DNA from: Chromobacterium rhizoryzae
Lineage (GTDB): Bacteria; Pseudomonadota; Gammaproteobacteria; Burkholderiales; Chromobacteriaceae
Assembly: GCF_020544465.1 (NCBI RefSeq)
Contig: NZ_CP066126.1
Location: 5,022,001-5,086,000 of the forward strand
Length of the DNA: 64,000 bases
Direction: 5' to 3'
A model generated the notes under the pieces. That model saw only the letters and a list, made by a program, of their open reading frames with translations, was not told where the DNA came from and searched no databases. Every line of letters begins with the position of its first letter. Position 1 is the first letter of the stretch. Both the position numbers and the translations under genes were made by a program. Shown here piece after piece: positions 8,438 through 15,165 of this stretch.

Positions 8438-9220
8438 ATGTCGTCCCTGAAACCCGCGCTGACCGGCCTGGCGCTCTCGCTGCTGCTGGCCGGCTGCGCC
8501 AGCAACCCGACGGTGCCTTACGACCGCTTCGAGCCCTATAATCGCGCCATGTACCAGGTCAACGACACCGCCGACCGCTACGTGATCAAGCCGGTGGCCG
8601 AGGGCTACAAGGCCGTCACGCCGTCGCCGGTGCGCACCGGCGTCAGCAATTTCTTCGACAATCTCAAAGACGTCTACAGCGCGCTGTCCAACGCCTTGCG
8701 CGCCGAGCCGGAAAAAGCGCTGAACGACGTGATGCGAGTGGCGATGAACACCGGCTTCGGCCTGTTCGGCCTGATCGACATCGCCAGCCAGGCCGGCCTG
8801 AAGAACAACAAGACCACGCTGGGCGACACCTTCGCCGCCTGGGGCTGGCACGACAGCAACTATCTGGTGCTGCCCTTCTTCGGCCCCTCCACCGTGCGCG
8901 ACGGCGCCGGCCTGACCGCCTCGCTGGCCGGCCCGGGCCCGGAAAAAATGTTCTACGACACCACCTGGCAGGCGGTGGGCTTCTACGGCCTGTACGGCGT
9001 GAACACCCGCGCCCGCTACCTGGGCGTGGAAGCCATGCTCAGCACCGCGGCGCTGGATCCATACAGCTACACCCGCGACGCCTATATGCAGCTGCGCGCG
9101 CAGCAGCTGGGCCTGCCCAACCCCACCCAGCCGGCGGACACCTTCAGCCTGGACGAACTGGTCGACTCGCCCGCCGCGACGGCGCCCGGCGACAAGACAG
9201 CGGCCTCCGCCGCGCAGTAA
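8438..9220 (+). CDS. mlaA: Outer-membrane lipoprotein MlaA (VacJ)
   Basis: 260 residues. The N-terminus MSSLKPALTGLALSLLLAGC ends in a lipobox (LAGC), so the mature protein starts at a lipidated Cys. The VacJ domain follows: YDRFEPYNRAMYQVND, VRTGVSNFFDNLKDVYSALS, ALNDVMRVAMNTGFGLFGL and DTFAAWGWHDSNYLVLPFFG. It forms the outer-membrane channel that removes mislocalised phospholipids from the outer leaflet and gives them to MlaC. ATG 8438 is chosen because GGAGAGGA (8427-8434) precedes it; ATG 8423 would put that signal inside the gene. In betaproteobacteria mlaA commonly belongs to the mla operon, unlike in E. coli. Confidence 0.92.
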   Translation: MSSLKPALTGLALSLLLAGCASNPTVPYDRFEPYNRAMYQVNDTADRYVIKPVAEGYKAVTPSPVRTGVSNFFDNLKDVYSALSNALRAEPEKALNDVMRVAMNTGFGLFGLIDIASQAGLKNNKTTLGDTFAAWGWHDSNYLVLPFFGPSTVRDGAGLTASLAGPGPEKMFYDTTWQAVGFYGLYGVNTRARYLGVEAMLSTAALDPYSYTRDAYMQLRAQQLGLPNPTQPADTFSLDELVDSPAATAPGDKTAASAAQ

Positions 9221-9233
9221 ACCCACTCTCTCC

Positions 9234-9265
9234 GCCGCCGGCCACTGGCCGGCGGCCTTCCTTTT
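9234..9265 (+). terminator. Rho-independent terminator of the mla operon
   Basis: A perfect 10-bp GC stem (GCCGCCGGCC / GGCCGGCGGC, 9234-9256) with a 3-base loop, followed by a pyrimidine-rich run ending in five Ts, starts 13 bases after the mlaA stop. Confidence 0.85.
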
Positions 9266-9286
9266 TACTTATCAACAGGAAACGCC

Positions 9287-9622
9287 ATGAGCAATCTGCC
9301 AGCCTGTCCGCAATGCAAATCCGAATACACCTATCAGGATGGCGCGATGTATGTCTGCCCAGAGTGCGCGCACGAATGGAACGAGCAGGCCGCGCCGTCC
9401 GAAGAGGCCCGCGTGATCAAGGACGCCAACGGCAATGTGCTGCAGGACGGCGACAGCGTCACCGTGATCAAGGATCTGAAAGTCAAAGGCTCCTCCCTGG
9501 TGGTGAAAGTGGGCACCAAGGTGAAGAACATCCGCCTGGTCGACGGCGACCACGACATCGATTGCAAGATCGACGGCATCGGCTCGATGAGCCTGAAGTC
9601 CGAATTCGTCAAGAAAGCGTAA
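9287..9622 (+). CDS. yjdM: Zinc-ribbon protein, YjdM (PhnA-like) family
   Basis: 111 residues: an N-terminal zinc ribbon with two CxxC pairs (CPQCKSEYTY and CPECAHEW) and a C-terminal SH3-like beta-barrel (VLQDGDSVTVIKDLKVKGSS to KIDGIGSMSLKSEFVKKA). This is the YjdM/PhnA family, historically annotated as alkylphosphonate-utilisation or phosphonoacetate-hydrolase protein although it sits outside phosphonate operons in most genomes. Its function is not established. It is monocistronic, between the mla terminator and its own terminator. Confidence 0.9.
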   Translation: MSNLPACPQCKSEYTYQDGAMYVCPECAHEWNEQAAPSEEARVIKDANGNVLQDGDSVTVIKDLKVKGSSLVVKVGTKVKNIRLVDGDHDIDCKIDGIGSMSLKSEFVKKA

Positions 9623-9639
9623 ATCCCGCGCACCAAAAC

Positions 9640-9670
9640 AAAACGCCACGGCCTGAGCCGTGGCGTTTTT
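9640..9670 (+). terminator. Rho-independent terminator after yjdM
   Basis: A 13-bp stem (9640-9652 with 9657-9669) closes a CTGA tetraloop; its core is ACGCCACGGC / GCCGTGGCGT, flanked by A4 on the left and T5 on the right. The A- and T-tracts would allow termination in both directions, which fits its place between convergent yjdM and murA. Confidence 0.9.
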
Positions 9671-9696
9671 CATTGCAAAAGCAAGCTTATCGCTTA

Positions 9697-9836
9697 GAGC
9701 CTGTTTACGATCTCGCGAGCTAGAGCGAGACAAGGCGAAAGCGGCTGAGAAAGCGGAATGTACATTCGGTACATGAGCATTTCGAAGACGGTTTCAACGC
9801 CGTATCGCCGACGCGCAGCAGATCGTAAACAGACTC
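9697..9836. mobile_element. 140-bp MITE-like element, intact copy A
   Basis: A non-coding element whose ends are near-perfect inverted repeats: GAGCCTGTTTACGATCT at 9697-9713 and its complement (one mismatch) ending at 9836. It is flanked by the direct repeat TTA (9694-9696 and 9837-9839), a TNA duplication as made by IS5-family/IS1031-group transposases. An internal palindrome TGTACATTCGGTACA sits near the centre. The right-hand TTA is also the TAA stop codon of murA on the minus strand. Two further copies of exactly 140 bases are at 29886-30025 and 38045-38184. Confidence 0.85.
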
Positions 9837-11090
9837 TTAGCTGATCCGTTCGATCAGCGCGCCTACCGCGCCCAGCTTCTTCTCGATATGCTCGTAGCCG
9901 CGGTCCAGGTGGTAGATGCGATCGACGATGGTCTCGCCCTCGGCCACCAGGCCGGCGATCACCAGGCTGGCCGACGCGCGCAGATCGGTGGCCATCACCG
10001 TGGCGCCGGACAGCTTCTCCACGCCCTTGATGATGGCGGTGTTGCCTTCCACTTCGATATTGGCGCCCATGCGGTTCAGCTCGGGCACGTGCATGAAGCG
10101 GTTTTCGAAAATGGTTTCAGTCACCACGCCGGCGCCCTCGGCCACGCAGTTCAGCGTCATCAGCTGGGCCTGCATGTCGGTGGGGAAAGCCGGGTAAGGC
10201 AAGGTGCGGAAGTTCACCGCCTGCGGACGGCGCTTCATGTCCAGCGAGATCCAGTCGTCCCCGCACTCCACCACCGCGCCGGTTTCGGCCAGCTTGTCCA
10301 GCACCGCTTCCATGCTCTTGGGCGCGGCGTTGCGCAGCACGATGTGGCCGCGCGTCATCGCGCCGGCCACCAGGAAGGTGCCCGCCTCGATGCGGTCCGG
10401 CATCACCGCGTAATCCGCGCCGTGCAGACGCTCCACGCCCTCGATCACCAGCCGGTCCGTGCCGATGCCGCTGATCTTGGCGCCCATGGCCACCAGACAG
10501 TTGGCCAGATCGGTCACTTCCGGTTCGCGCGCGGCGTTTTCCAGCACGGTGGTGCCCTCGGCCAGCGTCGCCGCCATCAACAGGTTCTCGGTGCCGCCCA
10601 CGGTCACCATGTCCATGATGATGCGCGCGCCGCGCAGGCGGCGGGCCTTGGCCTTGACGTAGCCGTGCTCGATGCTGACCTCGGCGCCCATCGCCACCAG
10701 GCCCTTGATGTGCTGATCCACCGGCCGGCTGCCGATGGCGCAGCCGCCCGGCAGGGACACCGTGGCCTCGCCGAAGCGCGCCAGCGTCGGGCCCAGCACC
10801 AGGATGGACGCGCGCATGGTCTTCACCAGATCGTACGGCGCCACCAGGCTGTCCAGATGGCCGGCGGTGATTTCCATCTCGTGCACATTGTCCGTCATCA
10901 CCCGCACCCCCATGCCTTGCAGCAGCTTCTGGGTGGTGGCGATGTCGCGCAACATCGGCACATTGGTGAAGCGCATGGTGTCGCCGGTCAACAGACTGGC
11001 GCACAGAATGGGCAGGGCGGCGTTCTTGGCGCCGGAAACGCGGATCTCGCCGTTGATCGGACCGTTGCCGATGATTTTCAATTTATCCAT
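9837..11090 (-). CDS. murA: UDP-N-acetylglucosamine 1-carboxyvinyltransferase
   Basis: 417 residues, the family length (about 419). Visible motifs: MDKLKIIGNGPINGEIRVSG with the substrate Lys-Asn (SGAKNAALPIL), the active-site loop GGCAIGSRPVDQHIKGL containing the catalytic and fosfomycin-target Cys, and AGTFLVAGAMTRGHIVL. It adds enolpyruvate from PEP to UDP-GlcNAc, the first committed step of peptidoglycan synthesis, in the cytosol. It lies 6 bases after ibaG on the minus strand. Its TAA stop is the target-site duplication of the adjacent mobile repeat. Confidence 0.96.
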   Translation of the reverse strand: MDKLKIIGNGPINGEIRVSGAKNAALPILCASLLTGDTMRFTNVPMLRDIATTQKLLQGMGVRVMTDNVHEMEITAGHLDSLVAPYDLVKTMRASILVLGPTLARFGEATVSLPGGCAIGSRPVDQHIKGLVAMGAEVSIEHGYVKAKARRLRGARIIMDMVTVGGTENLLMAATLAEGTTVLENAAREPEVTDLANCLVAMGAKISGIGTDRLVIEGVERLHGADYAVMPDRIEAGTFLVAGAMTRGHIVLRNAAPKSMEAVLDKLAETGAVVECGDDWISLDMKRRPQAVNFRTLPYPAFPTDMQAQLMTLNCVAEGAGVVTETIFENRFMHVPELNRMGANIEVEGNTAIIKGVEKLSGATVMATDLRASASLVIAGLVAEGETIVDRIYHLDRGYEHIEKKLGAVGALIERIS

Positions 11091-11096
11091 GACGGA

Positions 11097-11345
11097 TCAG
11101 CCTTGCAGTTTTTGCCATTCGTCCGGCGTAGCGGCCTTGACGATGGACAGAGCGTGAATTTCATTGCTGGCCAGGCGGGTGGCGATCACCTCCTTGACCA
11201 GGCGGTGGCGGTCGATCAGGCGCTTGCCCTCGAAAGCCGCCGACACGATGGTGGCGTAGAAGTGGTGGCCGTCGCCTTCCACTTCCAGATGGGTACAGGC
11301 CAGGCCGGCCTCGATGTACTGTTTGACTTGTTGCGGAGTAATCAT
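11097..11345 (-). CDS. ibaG: BolA family protein IbaG
   Basis: 82 residues with the BolA fold: MITPQQVKQYIEAGLACTHL, the FYATIVSAAFEGKRLIDRHR region with the conserved His, and a C-terminal EIHALSIVKAATPDEWQKL. IbaG/YrbA proteins interact with monothiol glutaredoxins and iron-sulfur clusters and are typically encoded beside murA. ATG 11345 is preferred over an in-frame start at 11369, which would overlap the permease gene and add eight unrelated residues. Confidence 0.92.
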   Translation of the reverse strand: MITPQQVKQYIEAGLACTHLEVEGDGHHFYATIVSAAFEGKRLIDRHRLVKEVIATRLASNEIHALSIVKAATPDEWQKLQG

Positions 11346-11365
11346 GAGAAATCCCGTGGATGCGC

Positions 11366-12121
11366 TCAATGGCGCAGTTTATAGCCAGATTTGATCAGCC
11401 AGAGCGTCAGGCCCGACAAGACGGCGAAGCTGCCGCCCACCACCCCGGCCGACAGCCAGGGGCTGACGTCGGCCTGGCCGAAGAAGCCGTAGCGGAAGCC
11501 GTCTATCATGTAGAACACCGGGTTGAGATGAGACGCGGCGTACCAGAACGGCGGCAGGCTGTTGATCGAATAGAACACGCCTGACAGGAAAGTCAGCGGC
11601 ATGATCAGAAAGTTCTGGAAGGCGGCCAGTTGATCGAACTTTTCCGCCCAGATGCCGGCCAGGATGCCCAGCGCGCCCAGCACGCCGCAGCCCAGCACGG
11701 CAAAGGTCAACGCCCACAGCGGCTGAGCCGGCAGCGGCAGGCCGAACCAGCCGGTGATCAGCAAAACCCCGGCGCCGACGGCCAAGCCGCGCACGACGGA
11801 GGCCAGCAGATAGGCGCCGAAGAATTCCAGCGCGGTCAGCGGCGGCAGCAGCAGGAACACGATGTTGCCGGTGATCTTGGACTGGATCAGGCTGCTGGAG
11901 CTGTTGGCAAAAGCGTTCTGCGCCATCGACATCATCGCCAGGCCCGGAATCAGGAAGGCGGTGTAGCTGATGCCCGGATAGGCCTCGACATGGCGCGACA
12001 ACACATGGGCGAAGATCAGTTGATACATCAACGCGGTCAACACCGGCGCGGCCACGGTCTGGAACGCCACCTTCCAGAAGCGCACCAGCTCTTTCTTGAA
12101 CAGGGTCATGAAGCCGGTCAT
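11366..12121 (-). CDS. ABC-2 type exporter permease (YadH-like)
   Basis: 251 residues with six membrane helices and the ABC-2 permease pattern: MTGFMTLFKKELVRFWKVAF, a central SLIQSKITGNIVFLLLPPLT, FQNFLIMPLTFLSGVFYSIN and a final HLNPVFYMIDGFRYGFFGQ. It forms the membrane part of an exporter with the ATPase encoded upstream, to which it is coupled by an ATGA overlap. YadGH-type pairs often sit next to ibaG-murA in betaproteobacteria. The substrate is unknown; lipid or envelope precursor export is plausible from context only. Confidence 0.88.
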   Translation of the reverse strand: MTGFMTLFKKELVRFWKVAFQTVAAPVLTALMYQLIFAHVLSRHVEAYPGISYTAFLIPGLAMMSMAQNAFANSSSSLIQSKITGNIVFLLLPPLTALEFFGAYLLASVVRGLAVGAGVLLITGWFGLPLPAQPLWALTFAVLGCGVLGALGILAGIWAEKFDQLAAFQNFLIMPLTFLSGVFYSINSLPPFWYAASHLNPVFYMIDGFRYGFFGQADVSPWLSAGVVGGSFAVLSGLTLWLIKSGYKLRH

Positions 12122-13023
12122 GGCTGCGGCCCTCCATTCATCATCTTGACGAACACGCTTTCCAGATCCGTCTCCACCACGTTCAGTTCACGCACTTCCA
12201 CCGCCGCTTCGCGCAGCGCGGTCAGCACCGCTTCCAGCTGGCCCAGGTGCTCCAGCTGCAACACCACGCGGCGGTCCTCGTCGCGCAGCTTCAAAGGCAG
12301 CAAGGCCGCCGGCAAATCGCCGGACAGCAGCAAGGCCACTTCGCGGCGCGCGCTGTGCGCCAGCAGCTTGTCCTTGTTCTCCAGCGCCACCAGCCGGCCC
12401 TTCTTCAGCATGGCGATGCGCGAGCACAAGGCCTCGGCCTCCTCCAGATAATGAGTGGTCAGCACAATGGTGTGGCCGGCGCGGTTCAGTTCCTGCACGA
12501 ACACCCACAGACTCTGGCGCAGCTCCACGTCCACGCCGGCGGTGGGCTCGTCCAACACGATGACCGGCGGGCGGTGCACCAGCGCCTGGGCCACCATCAC
12601 CCGGCGCTTCATGCCGCCGGACAGGGCGCGCATATTGCTGTGCGCCTTGTCCGCCAAACCCAGCTTGAACAGCAACTCGTCGATCCAGTCGTCGTTGCGG
12701 CCCAGGCCGAAGTAGCCGGACTGGAAGCGCAGCGTTTCCCGCACCGACAGAAAGGGATCGAACACCAGTTCCTGCGGCACCACGCCCAGCGCCTTGCGCG
12801 CGGCGCGGAAATCGCCGACCACGTCGTGGCCCATGATGCGGATGCTGCCGCTGTCCGGCCGCGACAAACCTGCCATCGCGGAAATCAGCGTGGTCTTGCC
12901 GGCCCCGTTGGGGCCGAGCAGGGCGAAGAATTCGCCCGGTGCGACGGTAAAGCCGACCTGGTCCAGCGCCTGCAGCTGGCCATAGCGCTTGCTCACCGCC
13001 TGAATTTCAATAGCCTGGGGCAT
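12118..13023 (-). CDS. ABC transporter ATP-binding protein (YadG-like)
   Basis: 301 residues: Walker A LLGPNGAGKTTLISAM (about residues 35-50), signature LSGGMKRRVMVAQALVH, Walker B VIVLDEPTAGVDVELRQ and the switch His in IVLTTHYLEEAE. A C-terminal regulatory region follows (ENKDKLLAHSARREVALLL to ETDLESVFVKMM), typical of the drug/lipid-export subfamily that pairs with ABC-2 permeases. It is the first gene of the minus-strand run ATPase-permease-ibaG-murA and overlaps the permease by 4 bases. Confidence 0.9.
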   Translation of the reverse strand: MPQAIEIQAVSKRYGQLQALDQVGFTVAPGEFFALLGPNGAGKTTLISAMAGLSRPDSGSIRIMGHDVVGDFRAARKALGVVPQELVFDPFLSVRETLRFQSGYFGLGRNDDWIDELLFKLGLADKAHSNMRALSGGMKRRVMVAQALVHRPPVIVLDEPTAGVDVELRQSLWVFVQELNRAGHTIVLTTHYLEEAEALCSRIAMLKKGRLVALENKDKLLAHSARREVALLLSGDLPAALLPLKLRDEDRRVVLQLEHLGQLEAVLTALREAAVEVRELNVVETDLESVFVKMMNGGPQP

Positions 13024-13092
13024 GAGAGAGGTAACACCGACAACGCCGCGCGGCTGAAGCCGCCAACGGCGCTAATGGTTTGACAAAAAAGG

Positions 13093-13758
13093 TCAATTAT
13101 AGCGCTGGGCTACGCTTGAGGGGGAGAGTTCTTCCATCACTTCCGGCAGGAATATTCCACGGTAGACATATTGCAACAGTTGCGTGGCATTCTCGCCCAG
13201 ATTGGTCTGGCTGCCGTCCGCCAGCCAGCGGTTGATCAGGCCGTGATGCATGGACTGCAACACCTCGGCCACCGTCTCCGGTGTCACATAGGGCAAGGTC
13301 TGGCCGGCATCCACCGCCATCTGCACCACCAGGGTCAATTGCTCGCGGGTTTCTTGCATATGCGCAACACACTCGTCGTGAATGGGAGCCAGTTCGCCGA
13401 CATGCTCGCTACGCATAAACAGAATGAGTAATATACGACGAACCTGTTGGTTCTCCCCAATCATGGTCAGCAGCCGGTGGCTATGGTTCCACAAGGCCAG
13501 AGCCGGACTCGAGTGTGCCGTTCTCAACAATTGCTCGCAGATGTCATCAAACTGCCCGCCCATCCTGTCCAGCATCGCCCGGTACAAGTCCAGCTTGTTC
13601 TGGAAATGCCAATACACCGCGCCGCGCGTCAATCCCGCCGCGCTGGCGATGTCTGCCAGTGTCGTTTTAGAGACACCCTTCTCGCTAAAAAGCTGCTCCG
13701 CCGTATCCAGCAGCAGATGCCGCGTTTGTTCGGCTTCTTCCCGGGTTTTGCGTGCCAT
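13093..13758 (-). CDS. TetR/AcrR family efflux repressor
   Basis: 221 residues. The N-terminal DNA-binding domain (about 10-57) has the TetR helix-turn-helix TLADIASAAGLTRGAVYWHF followed by QNKLDLYRAML; the rest is the all-helical ligand domain. MARKTREEAEQTR is the usual AcrR-type start, so ATG 13758 is chosen over an in-frame start 18 codons upstream. It is divergent from the RND operon, with a 30-bp palindrome between them, so it most likely represses that operon and itself and is released by pump substrates. It resembles CdeR, described as repressor of CdeAB-OprM in Chromobacterium; that identity is inferred from layout. Confidence 0.9.
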   Translation of the reverse strand: MARKTREEAEQTRHLLLDTAEQLFSEKGVSKTTLADIASAAGLTRGAVYWHFQNKLDLYRAMLDRMGGQFDDICEQLLRTAHSSPALALWNHSHRLLTMIGENQQVRRILLILFMRSEHVGELAPIHDECVAHMQETREQLTLVVQMAVDAGQTLPYVTPETVAEVLQSMHHGLINRWLADGSQTNLGENATQLLQYVYRGIFLPEVMEELSPSSVAQRYN

Positions 13759-13828
13759 GTTGAACGTATCGCTGATCAAAGGGGTCTGTCGGAAGCCCGC
13801 ACCATAACACAATGCGTCGCTGGAAGCA

Positions 13829-13858
13829 TTTTACATACGTACACGCATGTATGTAAAA
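13829..13858. promoter_or_regulatory. Palindromic operator between the TetR gene and the RND operon
   Basis: The arms TTTTACATAC (13829-13838) and GTATGTAAAA (13849-13858) are perfect inverted repeats around a 10-base centre that is itself partly symmetric. The spacing and position, 70 bases from the repressor start and 97 bases from the membrane-fusion gene start, fit a TetR/AcrR-family operator controlling both directions. A possible -10 box TATAAC (13919-13924) for the pump operon lies downstream without a clear -35. Confidence 0.7.
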
Positions 13859-13955
13859 TGTCGCGACTCAAGATCGATCAATTCCCACTATCAAAGAAAA
13901 ATTGCAGTACCTTTTACTTATAACACTCATACCCCCACATTCCTGAGGACATCCC

Positions 13956-15146
13956 ATGAAGATGCAAGGAAACACCTTCGCCCAGAAAGGCGGGCACTGG
14001 CTGTTGCTCACCGCTCTGGCCGCCAGCCTGATGGCCTGCGGTCAAAAAAACGACCAGCACGCCGGCGCCATGCCGCCGGTGCCGGTAGGCGTGATTGAAA
14101 TCACCCCTAGCGATGTGCCGGTCTCCTTCGAATTCGTCGGCCAGGCGGCAGGCTCGCGAGAAGTGGAAGTACGCGCCCGTGTGGGCGGCATTCTGCTCAA
14201 GCGCGCTTATACCGAAGGCAAGCCGGTCAAACAGGGCGACTTGTTGTTCCAGATCGATCCGGAGCCGTTGAAGGCGACGCTGGACCAGGCCCAGGGCAAT
14301 CTGCAAGTGCAACAGGCTCAGCTGGTGCGCACCAAGCAGGACTTCGACCGCATCAGCCCGCTGTTCAAAGAGAACGCGGTCAGCCAGAAAGACCGCGACG
14401 ACGCGGTCAGTGCTTATGAAGCCGCCAAGGCTTCCGTCGCCGCCGCCCAGGCCCAGGTGCAGCAGGCCAAGATCAATCTTGGCTACGCCCGCGTCACCGC
14501 GCCGATTTCCGGCATGACCAGCCAGGAAACCCGTTCCGAAGGCAGCCTGGTGTCCACCAGCGCCGACGGCAGCCTGCTGACCAAGGTGTCCCAGCTGGAC
14601 CCGGTCTACGTCAATTTCAGCATGTCCGACAGCGACATGATGAATCTGCGCAAGATGCAGGACTCCGGCCAACTGAAGCTGGCCTCCAACGGCCACTTCA
14701 ACGTGCAGCTGAAGCTGACCGACGGCTCCACCTACGGCAAGAGCGGCCGCTTGAACTTCACCGACAGCCTGGTGGACGCCAGCACCGGCACCATCCGTTC
14801 GCGGGCCACCTTCGCCAACCCGGACGGCAGCATTCTGCCCGGCCAGTTCGTGCGCGTGATCCTGCAAGGCGCCCAACGCAGCAACGCCATCGCCGTGCCG
14901 CAGCGCGCGGTGCTGACCTCGCAGCAGGGCAAGATGGTCTGGGTCGTCGGCGCCGACAACAAGGTGCAGCCGCGTCCCATCACCGTGTCCCAGGACGTGG
15001 GTCTGAACGTATTGGTGGAAAGCGGCCTGAAAGCCGGCGACAAAGTGGTGGTGGACAACATCATCAAGCTGCGCCCGGGCGCCGATGTGAAGCCGCATCC
15101 GTTCAAGGCCGACGCCAGCGCGCCCGCCGCCGCGCCCAAACAATAA
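13956..15146 (+). CDS. RND efflux membrane-fusion (periplasmic adaptor) lipoprotein
   Basis: 396 residues. The N-terminus ends in a lipobox (SLMACGQ), so it is an inner-membrane-anchored periplasmic lipoprotein. Domains in order: beta-barrel/lipoyl half (VEVRARVGGILLKRAYTEGK), an alpha-hairpin (about 100-165, rich in Gln and Ala), the second lipoyl half (KINLGYARVTAPISGMTSQE) and a membrane-proximal domain. It bridges the RND pump and outer-membrane channel. A GAGGAC ribosome-binding site precedes the ATG. It is the first gene of the efflux operon and resembles AcrA/MexA/CdeA. Confidence 0.93.
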   Translation: MKMQGNTFAQKGGHWLLLTALAASLMACGQKNDQHAGAMPPVPVGVIEITPSDVPVSFEFVGQAAGSREVEVRARVGGILLKRAYTEGKPVKQGDLLFQIDPEPLKATLDQAQGNLQVQQAQLVRTKQDFDRISPLFKENAVSQKDRDDAVSAYEAAKASVAAAQAQVQQAKINLGYARVTAPISGMTSQETRSEGSLVSTSADGSLLTKVSQLDPVYVNFSMSDSDMMNLRKMQDSGQLKLASNGHFNVQLKLTDGSTYGKSGRLNFTDSLVDASTGTIRSRATFANPDGSILPGQFVRVILQGAQRSNAIAVPQRAVLTSQQGKMVWVVGADNKVQPRPITVSQDVGLNVLVESGLKAGDKVVVDNIIKLRPGADVKPHPFKADASAPAAAPKQ

Positions 15147-15165
15147 GGCAAAGGGGTAACCATTC

